36,416 nt of DNA, taken from the NCBI GenBank assembly GCA_009881065.1, contig WXFE01000130.1, forward strand, positions 1-36,416, read 5' to 3'. Positions within the stretch are counted from its first letter, which is position 1; every line of letters starts with the position of its first letter. Source of the DNA: Bacteroidales bacterium. GTDB taxonomy: Bacteria; Bacteroidota; Bacteroidia; Bacteroidales; VadinHA17. Positions 19,085 to 27,218 of the stretch are shown here, in pieces. Under the pieces are notes generated by a model, which saw only the letters and a program-made list of their open reading frames with translations, was not told where the DNA came from and made no database searches. Position numbers and translations under genes: made by a program.

Positions 19085-19092
19085 CAAATGTA
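19085..19092 (-). promoter_or_regulatory. -7 promoter element for tatA
   Basis: The minus strand reads TACATTTG, an exact TAnnTTTG match, in the rseP-tatA gap. Transcription would start near 19078, about 15 bases before the tatA ATG. No clear -33 element. Confidence 0.5.
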
Positions 19093-19133
19093 CAAATTCT
19101 TTCGCTTCCGTTATTCACTTAACTGTAATATTA

Positions 19134-20459
19134 TCATTTTCTGATCAGTTTCAGAATATCATTACCATTGGCAAAGATAAGCAGGGCAAAAATTATGATC
19201 ATCCCGGTGATCTGGGCATACTCCATGAATCTGTCGCTTGGTTTTCTTCCGGTGACCACCTCGAAAACAAGGAACATCACATGGCCTCCGTCAAGGGCAG
19301 GGATTGGCAGCAGGTTCATTACGGCCAGAATCAGTGAAAGGAAAGCGGTCAGGTTCCAGAACGACTGCCAGTTCCATTTTCCCGGGAAGATGCTTCCGAT
19401 GGTTATGAATCCGCCGAGCGATTCGTATCCTTTGGTATCCTTCGCAAAAATCAGCTTGAATTGCTTCAGGTAATCACCCGTTGTTTTCCAGCCTTTTGAG
19501 ATACCGGCAGGGATAGCCTCAAAGAAATTATAGTGTTTTGTGCTCAGCTCAAAAATATTGGCTGTCTCGCGGTAAACACCGATAATCCCCGCCCCGGTTG
19601 GTGTAACTGCAATATCTTTGAGTTCCCCTTCCCTTTTTACAGAAACTGTGATCGGTATGGCTTTATGCTGCGCCAGGTAGGCCTGGAACTCATCATACCA
19701 GATGAAGGGATTGCCGTCAATGGCAACTATCTCGTCACCCGGTGCCAGGCCGGCTGCTGCGGCAGGCGACTCGCCGACAACCCCTGAAACCACAAACGGA
19801 CCGAAGGGGATTCTCGCATCAATAATATCCGGATTCTTGAGAAGAACCGGGATGAACTCACGCAGGACCGGGATATCAATTGTCTCGCCGTCGCGGTCAA
19901 CAGTAATCACCTTACGCTCGTTCAAAAGAATGTCAGGTATGATAGCATAAAAGTTCTCAACCTCTTTCCCGTCAACGGAAATTATCTTATCTCCGTTGCG
20001 CAGTCCCATTGCATAGCCGGTAGAATCGGTAAGTATACCGTATTTGACATTCTTTGTTGCCAGATAAGTCTCACCCCACAGGCTCAGTACGCAAACATAG
20101 ATCAGCAGTGCAAAGATGAAATTGAAGAATACCCCGCCAAGCATGATCATAAGTCTCTGCCATGCTTTCTTTGATCTGAACTCATATGGCTGGGGAGGCT
20201 GTTTCATCTGCTCGCGGTCCATGCTTTCATCTATCATTCCGGAGATCTTGACATACCCGCCAAGGGGTAACATCCCGATACCATATTCCGTTTCACCGAT
20301 CTTTTTCCTGAAGATCGCCCGTGGCCAGTCAAAGAAGAGGTAGAACTTCTCCACCCTCGTCTTAAAAAGGCGGGCGAAAAGGAAGTGGCCAAACTCATGG
20401 ACAATAACCAGGATTGACAGTGACAGCAACAGCTGCAGTATTTTGATCAGAACTGTCAT
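19134..20459 (-). CDS. rseP: RIP metalloprotease RseP (site-2 protease)
   Basis: A 441-residue inner-membrane zinc protease of family M50 that cuts transmembrane anchors, in other bacteria of anti-sigma factors and of leftover signal peptides. The zinc motif HEFGH (His21, Glu22, His25) lies in the first helix, and the second motif LDGGH (389-393) follows NLLPIPA. Two periplasmic PDZ-like segments are visible between them (GIGMLPLGGYVKISG precedes; GVVGESPAAAAGLAPGDEIVAIDG is the clearer PDZ). Its ATG overlaps the dxr stop by four bases (20456-20459), implying coupled translation. The order M23 peptidase, dxr, rseP is a common envelope block in Bacteroidota. The natural substrate cannot be read from the window. 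Confidence 0.94.
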   Translation of the reverse strand: MTVLIKILQLLLSLSILVIVHEFGHFLFARLFKTRVEKFYLFFDWPRAIFRKKIGETEYGIGMLPLGGYVKISGMIDESMDREQMKQPPQPYEFRSKKAWQRLMIMLGGVFFNFIFALLIYVCVLSLWGETYLATKNVKYGILTDSTGYAMGLRNGDKIISVDGKEVENFYAIIPDILLNERKVITVDRDGETIDIPVLREFIPVLLKNPDIIDARIPFGPFVVSGVVGESPAAAAGLAPGDEIVAIDGNPFIWYDEFQAYLAQHKAIPITVSVKREGELKDIAVTPTGAGIIGVYRETANIFELSTKHYNFFEAIPAGISKGWKTTGDYLKQFKLIFAKDTKGYESLGGFITIGSIFPGKWNWQSFWNLTAFLSLILAVMNLLPIPALDGGHVMFLVFEVVTGRKPSDRFMEYAQITGMIIIFALLIFANGNDILKLIRK

Positions 20460-21622
20460 TTTTTCAGTACTTTATTTATATAATCTTCTGCGAGGCGCCG
20501 GCTTGCATTGTCGGTTTCGGCATAGGTGCCGAGAGAAGCCCCGCTGTTAAATGTTGTTTTCCCGAGCACATATTCCACTGTGCCGGCTATATCATTGAAT
20601 CCTATCTGTTCACGGAGGAATGCTGCCACGGCCACTTCGTTGGCGGCATTGAGGGCACATGGCATGTTCCCGCCCTCTTTCATGGCTGCCCGTGCCAGGG
20701 CAAGGCATCTGAACCTGGCAGTATCAGGCTCTCCGAAGGTGAGCGACCCTGTCTCGGTCAGGTCAGGACGAGGAAGTTCAGTAACCACTCTATCCGGCCA
20801 GGTGAGTGCGCAGATGATAGGCAGCCGCATGTCAGGCACTCCGAGCTGTGCCTTGAGAGACCCATCAGTGAACTGCACCATTGAGTGGATAATTGACTGC
20901 GGGTGTATCAGCACATCAATACGTTCAGGCGGAGTGCCGAAGAGCCAGTGTGCTTCTATTGTCTCAAGTCCCTTGTTCATCAGGGTTGCTGAATCAATAG
21001 TGATTTTGTTGCCCATTGTCCAGTTGGGATGGCGCAGCGCCTCCTGCGGGGTGACTTTTGCCAGCCGCTCAGCAGGAGTATCACGGAAAGGCCCGCCTGA
21101 CGCGGTTAAAATAATACGTTCAACTGATGACTCCGGCTCACCGTTAAGGCACTGCATGATGGCTGAGTGCTCTGAATCTATCGGGAGGAGTCTGGTGCCG
21201 GTAATGGCTGCTGTTCGTGTAATCATCTCTCCGGCAACAACCAGGGTCTCCTTGTTTGCCAGCGCCACCTCCCTGCCTGCAGCCACGGCTGCGGCAGTGG
21301 AACGCAGTCCGGCAAAACCCACCATGGCAGCAACCACGGTATCGATGCCGTCAGATGATGCAACCTCCTCAACAGCCTTCTGACCAGCCATCACCTCTAT
21401 ACCCAGGCCTGACAGACCGCTCTTCACAACTTCATAATAAGCCTCGTTGCCTATTACAACCTTCTCAGGCCGGAAGAGCCTGGCCTGTTCTGTCAGCAGC
21501 CCGGCATTATTGCCTGCAGTCAGGGCTGTAACAGTGAAGAGATCAGGGTAACATGCCACTATTTCCAGGGTCTGTGTACCTATAGATCCGGTAGAGCCGA
21601 TTATTGCCAGTCGTTTATGCAT
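20456..21622 (-). CDS. dxr: 1-deoxy-D-xylulose 5-phosphate reductoisomerase
   Basis: A 388-residue enzyme of the MEP isoprenoid pathway; it converts DXP to MEP with NADPH. The nucleotide-binding GSTGSIGTQTLEI (from residue 9), the adenine-side LANKETLVVAGE (121-132), the metal and substrate residues LPIDSEHSAI (Asp149, Glu151) and the flexible active-site loop region HPNWTMGNKITIDSATLMNK are all present. Length is normal and the frame intact, so an active cytoplasmic enzyme is expected. It sits 14 bp after the M23 peptidase gene and overlaps rseP by four bases. Confidence 0.97.
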   Translation of the reverse strand: MHKRLAIIGSTGSIGTQTLEIVACYPDLFTVTALTAGNNAGLLTEQARLFRPEKVVIGNEAYYEVVKSGLSGLGIEVMAGQKAVEEVASSDGIDTVVAAMVGFAGLRSTAAAVAAGREVALANKETLVVAGEMITRTAAITGTRLLPIDSEHSAIMQCLNGEPESSVERIILTASGGPFRDTPAERLAKVTPQEALRHPNWTMGNKITIDSATLMNKGLETIEAHWLFGTPPERIDVLIHPQSIIHSMVQFTDGSLKAQLGVPDMRLPIICALTWPDRVVTELPRPDLTETGSLTFGEPDTARFRCLALARAAMKEGGNMPCALNAANEVAVAAFLREQIGFNDIAGTVEYVLGKTTFNSGASLGTYAETDNASRRLAEDYINKVLKK

Positions 21623-21636
21623 CCGTCAGCCTCCTG

Positions 21637-22515
21637 TCAGAAATAGATATACTGAGCCGGGTCAAGCGCCACTCCATTATGCCATAGCTCAAAATGAAGA
21701 TGTGGTCCCGAAGTGTAAAGCTCACCTGAATCTCCCACTATCGATATCGGCTCTCCTGCTCTGACCCTGTCACCCGTCTCCTTCAGCAGCCTGGCGTTGT
21801 GCTTGTAAACTGATATCAGGTTGTTGGCATGCTGAACCATTATCACAAAACCGGTCTCCATGGTCCATCCCGTCATTATCACGGTTCCGTCAAGAGTAGA
21901 TGAGACAACCGCCTTGGGCTGGGTAACTATGTCAGTGGCATAATGCCTGGTACGCGTGTCAAAATTACTCGAGATGATCCCCTTGACCGGGGGAAAGAAA
22001 TGAATGTTGGCAAGAGTGGTGCCCTGAACTGTTGAAGGGGTTGCAGGTGACATGGCCGATGCCGACAGACTATATTTTTCCTCCTGCTCTACGCGTGCTT
22101 TGAACAGGGAATCTTCATAGGATTTTCTGAACACTATATTACTGTAGTCGCGCGTACTGTCACGCAGAGTCACCGAGCTGGCAGGCTGCCTGCCTGAGAT
22201 GACGTCATTAAGGTCACGGAAATACTTGTCCCTGATCTCGAGTTCATGCTTCAGGGAGTCGAGCATGATGGCATTCATGAGGATGTCCCGCCGCATCTCC
22301 ACATCAGGATAACCCGGGATGAATTCCCTGAGATTGGTGAATGCAATCAATGAAGTGTTAAGTGCGAGAGTTACAACCAGCAACACAGCTACGAAAAGCA
22401 GTGCGTTGGCTTTCGAAAGTCGTATCCGCCACAGCTCCTCGAAGGTTGTGTCATTGAAAACTGCAAAGCGGAACCTGTCACTCCATTTGCCCTTCCTTTT
22501 TTCGTTCTTTGCCAT
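21637..22515 (-). CDS. M23-family peptidoglycan endopeptidase, membrane anchored
   Basis: A 292-residue protein if read from the ATG at 22515 (MAKNEKRKGKW). An upstream in-frame ATG at 22539 exists, but it overlaps the -7 element at 22537-22544, so it is unlikely to be used. One membrane helix (about residues 35-58, ALLFVAVLLVVTLALN) follows a basic cytoplasmic start; next comes a short periplasmic coiled-coil-like region and a C-terminal LytM/M23 domain. The zinc pattern is complete: HYATD (HxxxD) and HLHFELW (HxH), so it should cleave peptidoglycan cross-links, although some relatives are regulators. The N-terminal motif RFRFAVFNDTTFEELWRIRL is typical of Bacteroidota members. First gene of the M23-dxr-rseP unit. 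Confidence 0.9.
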   Translation of the reverse strand: MAKNEKRKGKWSDRFRFAVFNDTTFEELWRIRLSKANALLFVAVLLVVTLALNTSLIAFTNLREFIPGYPDVEMRRDILMNAIMLDSLKHELEIRDKYFRDLNDVISGRQPASSVTLRDSTRDYSNIVFRKSYEDSLFKARVEQEEKYSLSASAMSPATPSTVQGTTLANIHFFPPVKGIISSNFDTRTRHYATDIVTQPKAVVSSTLDGTVIMTGWTMETGFVIMVQHANNLISVYKHNARLLKETGDRVRAGEPISIVGDSGELYTSGPHLHFELWHNGVALDPAQYIYF

Positions 22516-22536
22516 CTGATAATCTGACCGAAGGCA

Positions 22537-22544
22537 CAAAGATA
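22537..22544 (-). promoter_or_regulatory. -7 promoter element for M23-dxr-rseP
   Basis: The minus strand reads TATCTTTG, identical to the rimP promoter element. Transcription would start near 22530, giving a leader of about 15 bases before the ATG at 22515; this decides against the longer reading frame from 22539. Confidence 0.55.
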
Positions 22545-22642
22545 AGAATGATGTTGGAAAATTCTATTTGAAAAGTCAGCACTCCGCAGTTGATACCCGG
22601 CAATTACTTACTGCCGGCTGCCTGCCGTCACTGCCAACTGGT

Positions 22643-24523
22643 TTACCATCCTATGCCGTAGTCCTCGCCGTGATTGCTTGATCCGCCCCAGAAGGTTCCG
22701 TGTGCATGGTCAAACCCGATAGCATTGACAGGACCGGAGGTTCTCTCCTGGAATGAGAGCCTGTACCCCATGGCTGCCAGTTCTTTTCTTATCCACTGAG
22801 GTGTGGCGCTGTTTAGCACCAATCCGCCCGGGGTCTTCTCATGGTCACCGAAGCTGGAATACATCTGCAGTGTCTTGAAAGAGGGTGCCTCGCATGCTTC
22901 CTGAATGGTCATGCCAAACTCCACCACATTCAGGAAAAACTGAAGCAGCAACTGATCCTGCTCATCGCCACCCTGCTTGGCAAATGAGAGAAGCGGCTTT
23001 CCCTCCTTCATGGCCAGTGTCGGGGTCAGTGTCACACGTGGTCTCTTTCCGGGTTCCACCACATTGAACGGATTCTCCTTCTCGTCAAGGACGAAGCTCT
23101 GCATCCTCTGGCTCATCCCGATGCCGGTATTGCCCGCAATGCACGCCGGCACCCACCCGCCGCTCGGGGTTACAGAGACAACCCATCCCTCCTCGTCAGC
23201 GGCCTCAATGGAGGTGGTACCCGACTGAAATTTACTCATGAAACTGCTGTACCGTTCCGGATCATCAGACGGATAGATAATACGGGCATCAGCCTGCCAT
23301 GAATCGAGCAGCGTGGAGAAAGGATTCACCTTCCCCTCGAAGGGATAGGGATCACCCGGCCTGACAGCCGGATCATTGCGATCAGGGTTGATAAGCTTGC
23401 TCCGCTCCCTTGCATAATCTTTGGAGAGAAGACCCTGCATCGGCTCTTCGGGCGGGAAGGCAGGGTCACCATAATAGAAGTCCCTGTCGGCAAAAGCCAG
23501 GTTCATTGCCTGGTAAAGGGTATGGATATACCTTGTGGAGTTGTAGCCCATCTCCTTCAGGTTGAAGTTTTCAAGTATGTTCAGGGTCTGGAGCATCACC
23601 GGGCCCTGGGTCCACTGCTGCAGCTTATAGACTTCAATGCCCTTGTACTCAGTCATAAGCGGTTCCTCAATCTTAACCTGCCAGCGGGCCAGGTCTTCCT
23701 TTGTTATCAGTCCGCCCTGCTCCTGGCATCCACGCACAAACTCATCTGCGATGTCACCGTTGTAGAAACGGTCATAAGCAGCATAGATGGCATCACGTCT
23801 TGATTTCTTCTTCTTCAGCGCCTGCTGTTCGGCCTCTACCAGTTTTGTCAGGGTAGCAAGAAGCTCCTTCTGGACAAACACTTCTCCGGCAGAGGGTGCC
23901 TCCCGTTCTTCCCCGGCATGCGGGAGAAACACCTTCGCTGAATAGGGCCATTCCTTTATCCTGTTTTTTGCACGCTCAATTGAATTTGCTGTCTGGGCCT
24001 CTATCGGGTAGCCGGCAGCCATCTCCATGGCCGGGGCAAGAACCTCTTTCAGGCTCATGGTGCCATACTCGGCCAGCATCACCATCAGTCCTCCGGGTGT
24101 GCCCGGCGTTACTGCTGCTAGCGGACCATACTCAGGCGGGTATTTGTAACCCTTCGATTTGTAAAATTCCGCTGTCGCGCCTGTTGGGGCCACTCCAAGG
24201 GCATTGATTGCCAGCACCTTTCCGGTCTTCGGATTATAGATCAGCGCCTGGGTTTCACCTCCCCAGCTAAGTACGTCCCACATGGTGCATGTAGCTGCCA
24301 GCATCGCGCATGCGGCATCCACTGCGTTGCCACCCCGATCAAATATCATTGCCCCTGCCGTGGCAGCAAGAGGTTTGCCGGTGATGGCCATCCAGTGACG
24401 GCCATGCAGCGGTGGCTTCTGGGTGGTAACCGGAAATGTGTTGAATGGCTGTGCACCGATCACCAACGGAACACACAGGAGGAGTGCTGAGATAAGGGTC
24501 TTTTCCATTACATTTTTGGGCAT
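22643..24523 (-). CDS. Gamma-glutamyltransferase-like Ntn hydrolase, secreted
   Basis: A 626-residue protein with a Sec signal peptide (through VIGA-QPF, about residue 24); the true start may be Met6. It has the GGT fold: GNAVDAACAMLAA near the N-terminus, an autoprocessing site with nucleophile Thr436 in SGTTSIEAAD, and late motifs GNTGIGMSQRM and GGDEQDQLLLQF. Two features differ from classical GGT. The gamma-glutamyl-binding Arg (REMAP in E. coli) aligns with Leu109 in NALGVAP, and the PGSSGSRI loop is replaced by QGGDEQDQ. The family's TTH/TTxFS motif reads TTS. These point to a different acyl or amide substrate, as in YwrD-, HpxW- or acylase-type relatives, rather than glutathione. It should mature in the periplasm into two chains. 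Single-gene unit. Confidence 0.82.
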   Translation of the reverse strand: MPKNVMEKTLISALLLCVPLVIGAQPFNTFPVTTQKPPLHGRHWMAITGKPLAATAGAMIFDRGGNAVDAACAMLAATCTMWDVLSWGGETQALIYNPKTGKVLAINALGVAPTGATAEFYKSKGYKYPPEYGPLAAVTPGTPGGLMVMLAEYGTMSLKEVLAPAMEMAAGYPIEAQTANSIERAKNRIKEWPYSAKVFLPHAGEEREAPSAGEVFVQKELLATLTKLVEAEQQALKKKKSRRDAIYAAYDRFYNGDIADEFVRGCQEQGGLITKEDLARWQVKIEEPLMTEYKGIEVYKLQQWTQGPVMLQTLNILENFNLKEMGYNSTRYIHTLYQAMNLAFADRDFYYGDPAFPPEEPMQGLLSKDYARERSKLINPDRNDPAVRPGDPYPFEGKVNPFSTLLDSWQADARIIYPSDDPERYSSFMSKFQSGTTSIEAADEEGWVVSVTPSGGWVPACIAGNTGIGMSQRMQSFVLDEKENPFNVVEPGKRPRVTLTPTLAMKEGKPLLSFAKQGGDEQDQLLLQFFLNVVEFGMTIQEACEAPSFKTLQMYSSFGDHEKTPGGLVLNSATPQWIRKELAAMGYRLSFQERTSGPVNAIGFDHAHGTFWGGSSNHGEDYGIGW

Positions 24524-24655
24524 TATTGTTGGTAAAGGTTCGTCATCGCCACAGGCAAGTTCGCAAATAATTACAATAAAGAACGAAAAATGTTATTGCA
24601 ACCATGACAAATGTTGTCAGTTTTATAATTGAAGCAGCATACTTTAGCGCCTCAA

Positions 24656-24685
24656 AATAATGAGTAATAATGATTAATAATGAGT
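24656..24685 (+). repeat. Three tandem decamers overlapping the terC start codon
   Basis: Three consecutive 10-base units, AATAATGAGT, AATAATGATT and AATAATGAGT, each contain an ATG (24660, 24670, 24680). The third ATG is the terC start. The first two open five-codon frames, MSNND-stop (24660-24677) and MINNE-stop (24670-24687); the second ends over the terC start. A partial fourth unit (AAAATGAAT) provides a second in-frame terC ATG at 24689. They could influence terC translation; this is not established. Confidence 0.7.
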
Positions 24686-25765
24686 AAAATGAATCCGGAG
24701 TTATATTTTTGGTTTGCCTTCATTTTGATTTTCGTTGTAGGCTTTTGGGTGGATATGCGTGCTGCGAAGCGCAGGCATGCAGAAGAGAGCGTTAGCACCG
24801 CACTCAAATGGACAGGCTTTTGGATCAGCATTGCATTTCTTTTCGGGCTGGCCATTTTACTGTTCTTTCCCCAGAATGAAAACAGCACAATCAGCACCAG
24901 GAGCATGATGGGAGTAAAATTTTACTCTGCCTATCTCACTGAGTATATGCTCTCTGTAGATAACCTCTTTGTTTTCATCATGATTTTTACCATGATGAGT
25001 GTACCTGGTGAGATACAACCTATTCTTCTGAAGTATGGTATATTGCTTTCGATATTCTTCCGTACCCTGTTCATACTTATAGGAATGGGGCTCATAAACA
25101 GGTTTGAGTGGCTGATCTACCTGTTCGGAGCTTTCCTTATCTACATGACATTCAAGATGATGAAGAGCCATGATGAGGATGAGACGATTGATCCGGAGAA
25201 GAATACACTGATACGTGCAGCAAAAAAATTATTCCAGGTAGATGTCAACAACAAGGAGCCTAAATTCCATTCCCGTGTCAACGGTAAGTTTGCGATCACT
25301 CCCTTTGCCCTGACCTTCCTGTTGATAGGATCAACCGATGTCATGTTTGCCATTGATTCCGTTCCGGCTGTGATAGGGGTTATTCGCGAGGGAAACCATG
25401 CACTTACACTTGAAGAGAGCAACTTCCTTGCAATCTCATCCAACACGTTTGCCCTGATGGGTCTTATCTCACTGTTCTTCGCGCTAAAGGGAATAATGAA
25501 AATGTTCAGGCACCTCAAGACAGGAATCTGCATTGTCCTTTTCTTTGTGGGAGCAAAAATGCTTCTTGCCGGCGTCGATTCAGTCAACATGTTTTTTGCA
25601 AGACACTCATGGGTATCTCTGGCAGTAATCCTCTCAACCCTGGCGTTATCAATTCTCTATTCCGTGGTGGAGACCAGGATAATTGAAAAACGTGAGGCAA
25701 AGCTTGCAACTGGCAATGGCACCGTCGACACCCTTGACGCCCTTGAGGACAAAAAAGAAGAATAG
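24680..25765 (+). CDS. TerC/Alx family integral membrane protein
   Basis: A 361-residue protein with about nine hydrophobic segments. The two family signatures are visible: YLTEYMLSVDNLFVFIMIF (about residues 89-107) with acidic residues buried in the membrane, and GSTDVMFAIDSVPAVIGVI in the second half, followed by SSNTFALMGLISLFFAL. Relatives include Alx and TerC, linked to manganese export and tellurite resistance; some metallate exoenzymes. A metal-ion export role is therefore likely but unproven here. The upstream region shows no yybP-ykoY riboswitch I can recognise. The start is ambiguous between 24680 and 24689 (Met4). It stands alone between the divergent GGT-like gene and a repeat-containing gap. 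Confidence 0.9.
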   Translation: MSKMNPELYFWFAFILIFVVGFWVDMRAAKRRHAEESVSTALKWTGFWISIAFLFGLAILLFFPQNENSTISTRSMMGVKFYSAYLTEYMLSVDNLFVFIMIFTMMSVPGEIQPILLKYGILLSIFFRTLFILIGMGLINRFEWLIYLFGAFLIYMTFKMMKSHDEDETIDPEKNTLIRAAKKLFQVDVNNKEPKFHSRVNGKFAITPFALTFLLIGSTDVMFAIDSVPAVIGVIREGNHALTLEESNFLAISSNTFALMGLISLFFALKGIMKMFRHLKTGICIVLFFVGAKMLLAGVDSVNMFFARHSWVSLAVILSTLALSILYSVVETRIIEKREAKLATGNGTVDTLDALEDKKEE

Positions 25766-25784
25766 CCGGGCAGATACAGCTAAC

Positions 25785-25900
25785 TATTTCAACTGAAATA
25801 ATCAGGGAACAGGGATTGATGTTTCTGCTGAAATGATCAGTGAACCGGGGTGGACGCTTCTGCTGAAATGATCAGTGAACTGGGGTGGGTATTCCTGCTG
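25785..25900 (+). repeat. Three to four tandem 35-bp repeats
   Basis: The core CTGAAATGATCAG occurs at 25828 and 25863, with CTGAAATAATCAG at 25793, exactly 35 bases apart each time; a degraded fourth unit begins CTG at 25898. Between cores the sequence GGGAACAGG or TGAACCGGGGTGG is also shared. The first unit includes a 16-base inverted repeat, TATTTCA-AC-TGAAATA (25785-25800). The array fills the gap between terC and the methyltransferase. Role unknown; protein binding sites or a decayed array are both possible. Confidence 0.8.
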
Positions 25901-25932
25901 CAGGCATTATCATTTCTCCACCCGATACGGCA

Positions 25933-25944
25933 TTGTTTAAACAA
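25933..25944. other. 12-base perfect palindrome TTGTTTAAACAA
   Basis: A perfect 12-base palindrome 53 bases before the methyltransferase start, just after the 35-bp repeats. It could be an operator for the methyltransferase-osmC pair. No binding protein can be named, and no good -7 element was found next to it. Confidence 0.35.
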
Positions 25945-25996
25945 AACAGGGTTTTGGTTGTTGAATAGCCGAACCGGGAAGAGAGCAGAACATTAA

Positions 25997-26635
25997 ATGA
26001 ATGAATTTGACATAAAGGCGGCGGAATGGGACAAAAGCCAGATGCGCCGTGAACGGGCAGAGGCTGTAGCCATTGCAATTGACCGCCAGATACCCCTTGA
26101 CAGAAACATGACAGCCATGGAGTTCGGAGCAGGGACAGGACTGCTGAGTTTCATGCTGCTGGATAAGTTAGGCTCTGTTACCCTGATTGACAGCTCGGAG
26201 GGAATGGTGAATGTCGTGAGAGAAAAACTGTCTGGTTCGTCTGCTGCCTCTGCGATGAAGGTTGTAAAAGCTGATCTGGAGAAGGAGGAGTACCCTGATG
26301 AAATCTTTGACCTGATCTATACGCTGATGGTTCTTCATCACGTCAATGATGTTGAAAAGATAATCTCGAAATTCAGCTCCATGCAGAGGTCCGGCGGATA
26401 TCTTGCCATTGCCGACCTGAACAGTGAGGACGGATCCTTCCACGGGAATGGCTTTACGGGCCACAGGGGATTTGACCCCGGTTATCTGGCAACCATCCTT
26501 GAAAGACACGGCTATGCCGGGATAAGGCACAGTACTGTTTACAATATCAGAAAAACTCTCCCTGATGGCACCAAAAGAGAATTCGGAGTATTCCTGATCA
26601 CGGCTGTGAAGAAACAAGTATTACCAGCAGACTAA
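25997..26635 (+). CDS. Class I SAM-dependent methyltransferase
   Basis: A 212-residue cytoplasmic protein with the Rossmann methyltransferase pattern. Motif I is MEFGAGTGLLS (residues 41-51), the acidic end of strand 2 is VTLIDSS, the motif II region KVVKADLEKEEYPDEIFDLIYTL follows in order, and motif III is SGGYLAIADL. The segment LMVLHHVNDVEKI is typical of Methyltransf_11/UbiE-like small-molecule methyltransferases. The substrate cannot be assigned. The osmC-family gene starts 30 bp downstream on the same strand and is probably cotranscribed. The upstream gap contains the 35-bp repeats and a palindrome. Confidence 0.85.
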   Translation: MNEFDIKAAEWDKSQMRRERAEAVAIAIDRQIPLDRNMTAMEFGAGTGLLSFMLLDKLGSVTLIDSSEGMVNVVREKLSGSSAASAMKVVKADLEKEEYPDEIFDLIYTLMVLHHVNDVEKIISKFSSMQRSGGYLAIADLNSEDGSFHGNGFTGHRGFDPGYLATILERHGYAGIRHSTVYNIRKTLPDGTKREFGVFLITAVKKQVLPAD

Positions 26636-26665
26636 ATCACCCGATAAAACAAAAAAAACAATAAT

Positions 26666-27064
26666 ATGGCTGACATTGAAATTACATTCGACGGCGGCAA
26701 AGTGATTACCGCCCACGTAAACGGCAAAACTATTAAAACCGATCAGTCGGTAAAGCATGGTGGCGGCGGCACTGCCCCCGAGCCATTTGAACTGTTCCTT
26801 GCATCAATCGGAACCTGTGCGGGGATCTACGTCAAATCGTTCTGTGACCAGAGGGGGATCAATGGCGAAGGCATCAAAATAATTCAGTCGGTTGAGATTG
26901 ACCCTGACAAGAGGGTGCCCTCCCGGTTCAGGCTGAATATCCAGCTGCCTGCGGATTTTCCTGAGAAGTACCGCACAGCAGTAATCAACGCGGCAGAGCT
27001 CTGCCTGGTAAAAAAAACCATCAGCAACTCACCGCAGTTCGAGATAACATCTTCAGTCAGCTGA
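26666..27064 (+). CDS. OsmC family peroxiredoxin-like protein
   Basis: A 132-residue protein of the OsmC/Ohr superfamily, closest by motif to the YhfA-type branch. Both active-site cysteines are present: Cys51 in LASIGTCAGIYVKSFC and Cys113 in AAELCLVKKTIS. Members reduce organic hydroperoxides in the cytoplasm, though the YhfA-type branch has few characterised proteins. An extra Cys60 lies nine residues after the first. Length is normal. It is 30 bp after the methyltransferase gene and probably forms an operon with it. A GC-rich hairpin at 27139-27174 may end the transcript. Confidence 0.88.
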   Translation: MADIEITFDGGKVITAHVNGKTIKTDQSVKHGGGGTAPEPFELFLASIGTCAGIYVKSFCDQRGINGEGIKIIQSVEIDPDKRVPSRFRLNIQLPADFPEKYRTAVINAAELCLVKKTISNSPQFEITSSVS

Positions 27065-27138
27065 GGTGACCTCCTGCCGGGATAGTCAAGGCAGATTGTG
27101 TCCATTATACAATTTTAAACTCCCGGCTGAAGCGACCA

Positions 27139-27185
27139 CCTGCAGGGGCGGTCTCCGTTACTGCCCCCTCCAGGCCTGATTTCTT
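27139..27185 (+). terminator. Weak terminator candidate after the osmC-family gene
   Basis: CCTG-C-AGGGG pairs with CCCCT-C-CAGG (arms 27139-27148 and 27165-27174) with one internal mismatch. A pyrimidine-rich tract, not a clean T run, follows. Located 75 bases after the osmC-family stop. Confidence 0.35.
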
Positions 27186-27187
27186 CC

Positions 27188-27218
27188 TTTGCTCCGGTTG
27201 TAACAATTGCTATATTAG
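27188..27218 (+). promoter_or_regulatory. Candidate promoter of the flavin-reductase-like gene
   Basis: TTTG (27188-27191), a 19-base spacer and TATATTAG (27211-27218), one mismatch from TAnnTTTG. The -7 part lies in the first copy of the direct repeat at 27196-27290. The leader would be about 78 bases and would include the second copy. Confidence 0.4.

Noticed and set aside
24524..24679. Possible yybP-ykoY type manganese riboswitch upstream of the TerC-family gene
   Set aside because: I could not find the conserved GGGGAGUA-type segments or paired arms in this AT-rich gap; only the decamer repeats stand out.
25785..25905. CRISPR array
   Set aside because: The period is 35 bp in total, leaving no room for separate repeats and spacers of normal length, the units diverge, and no cas genes are present.
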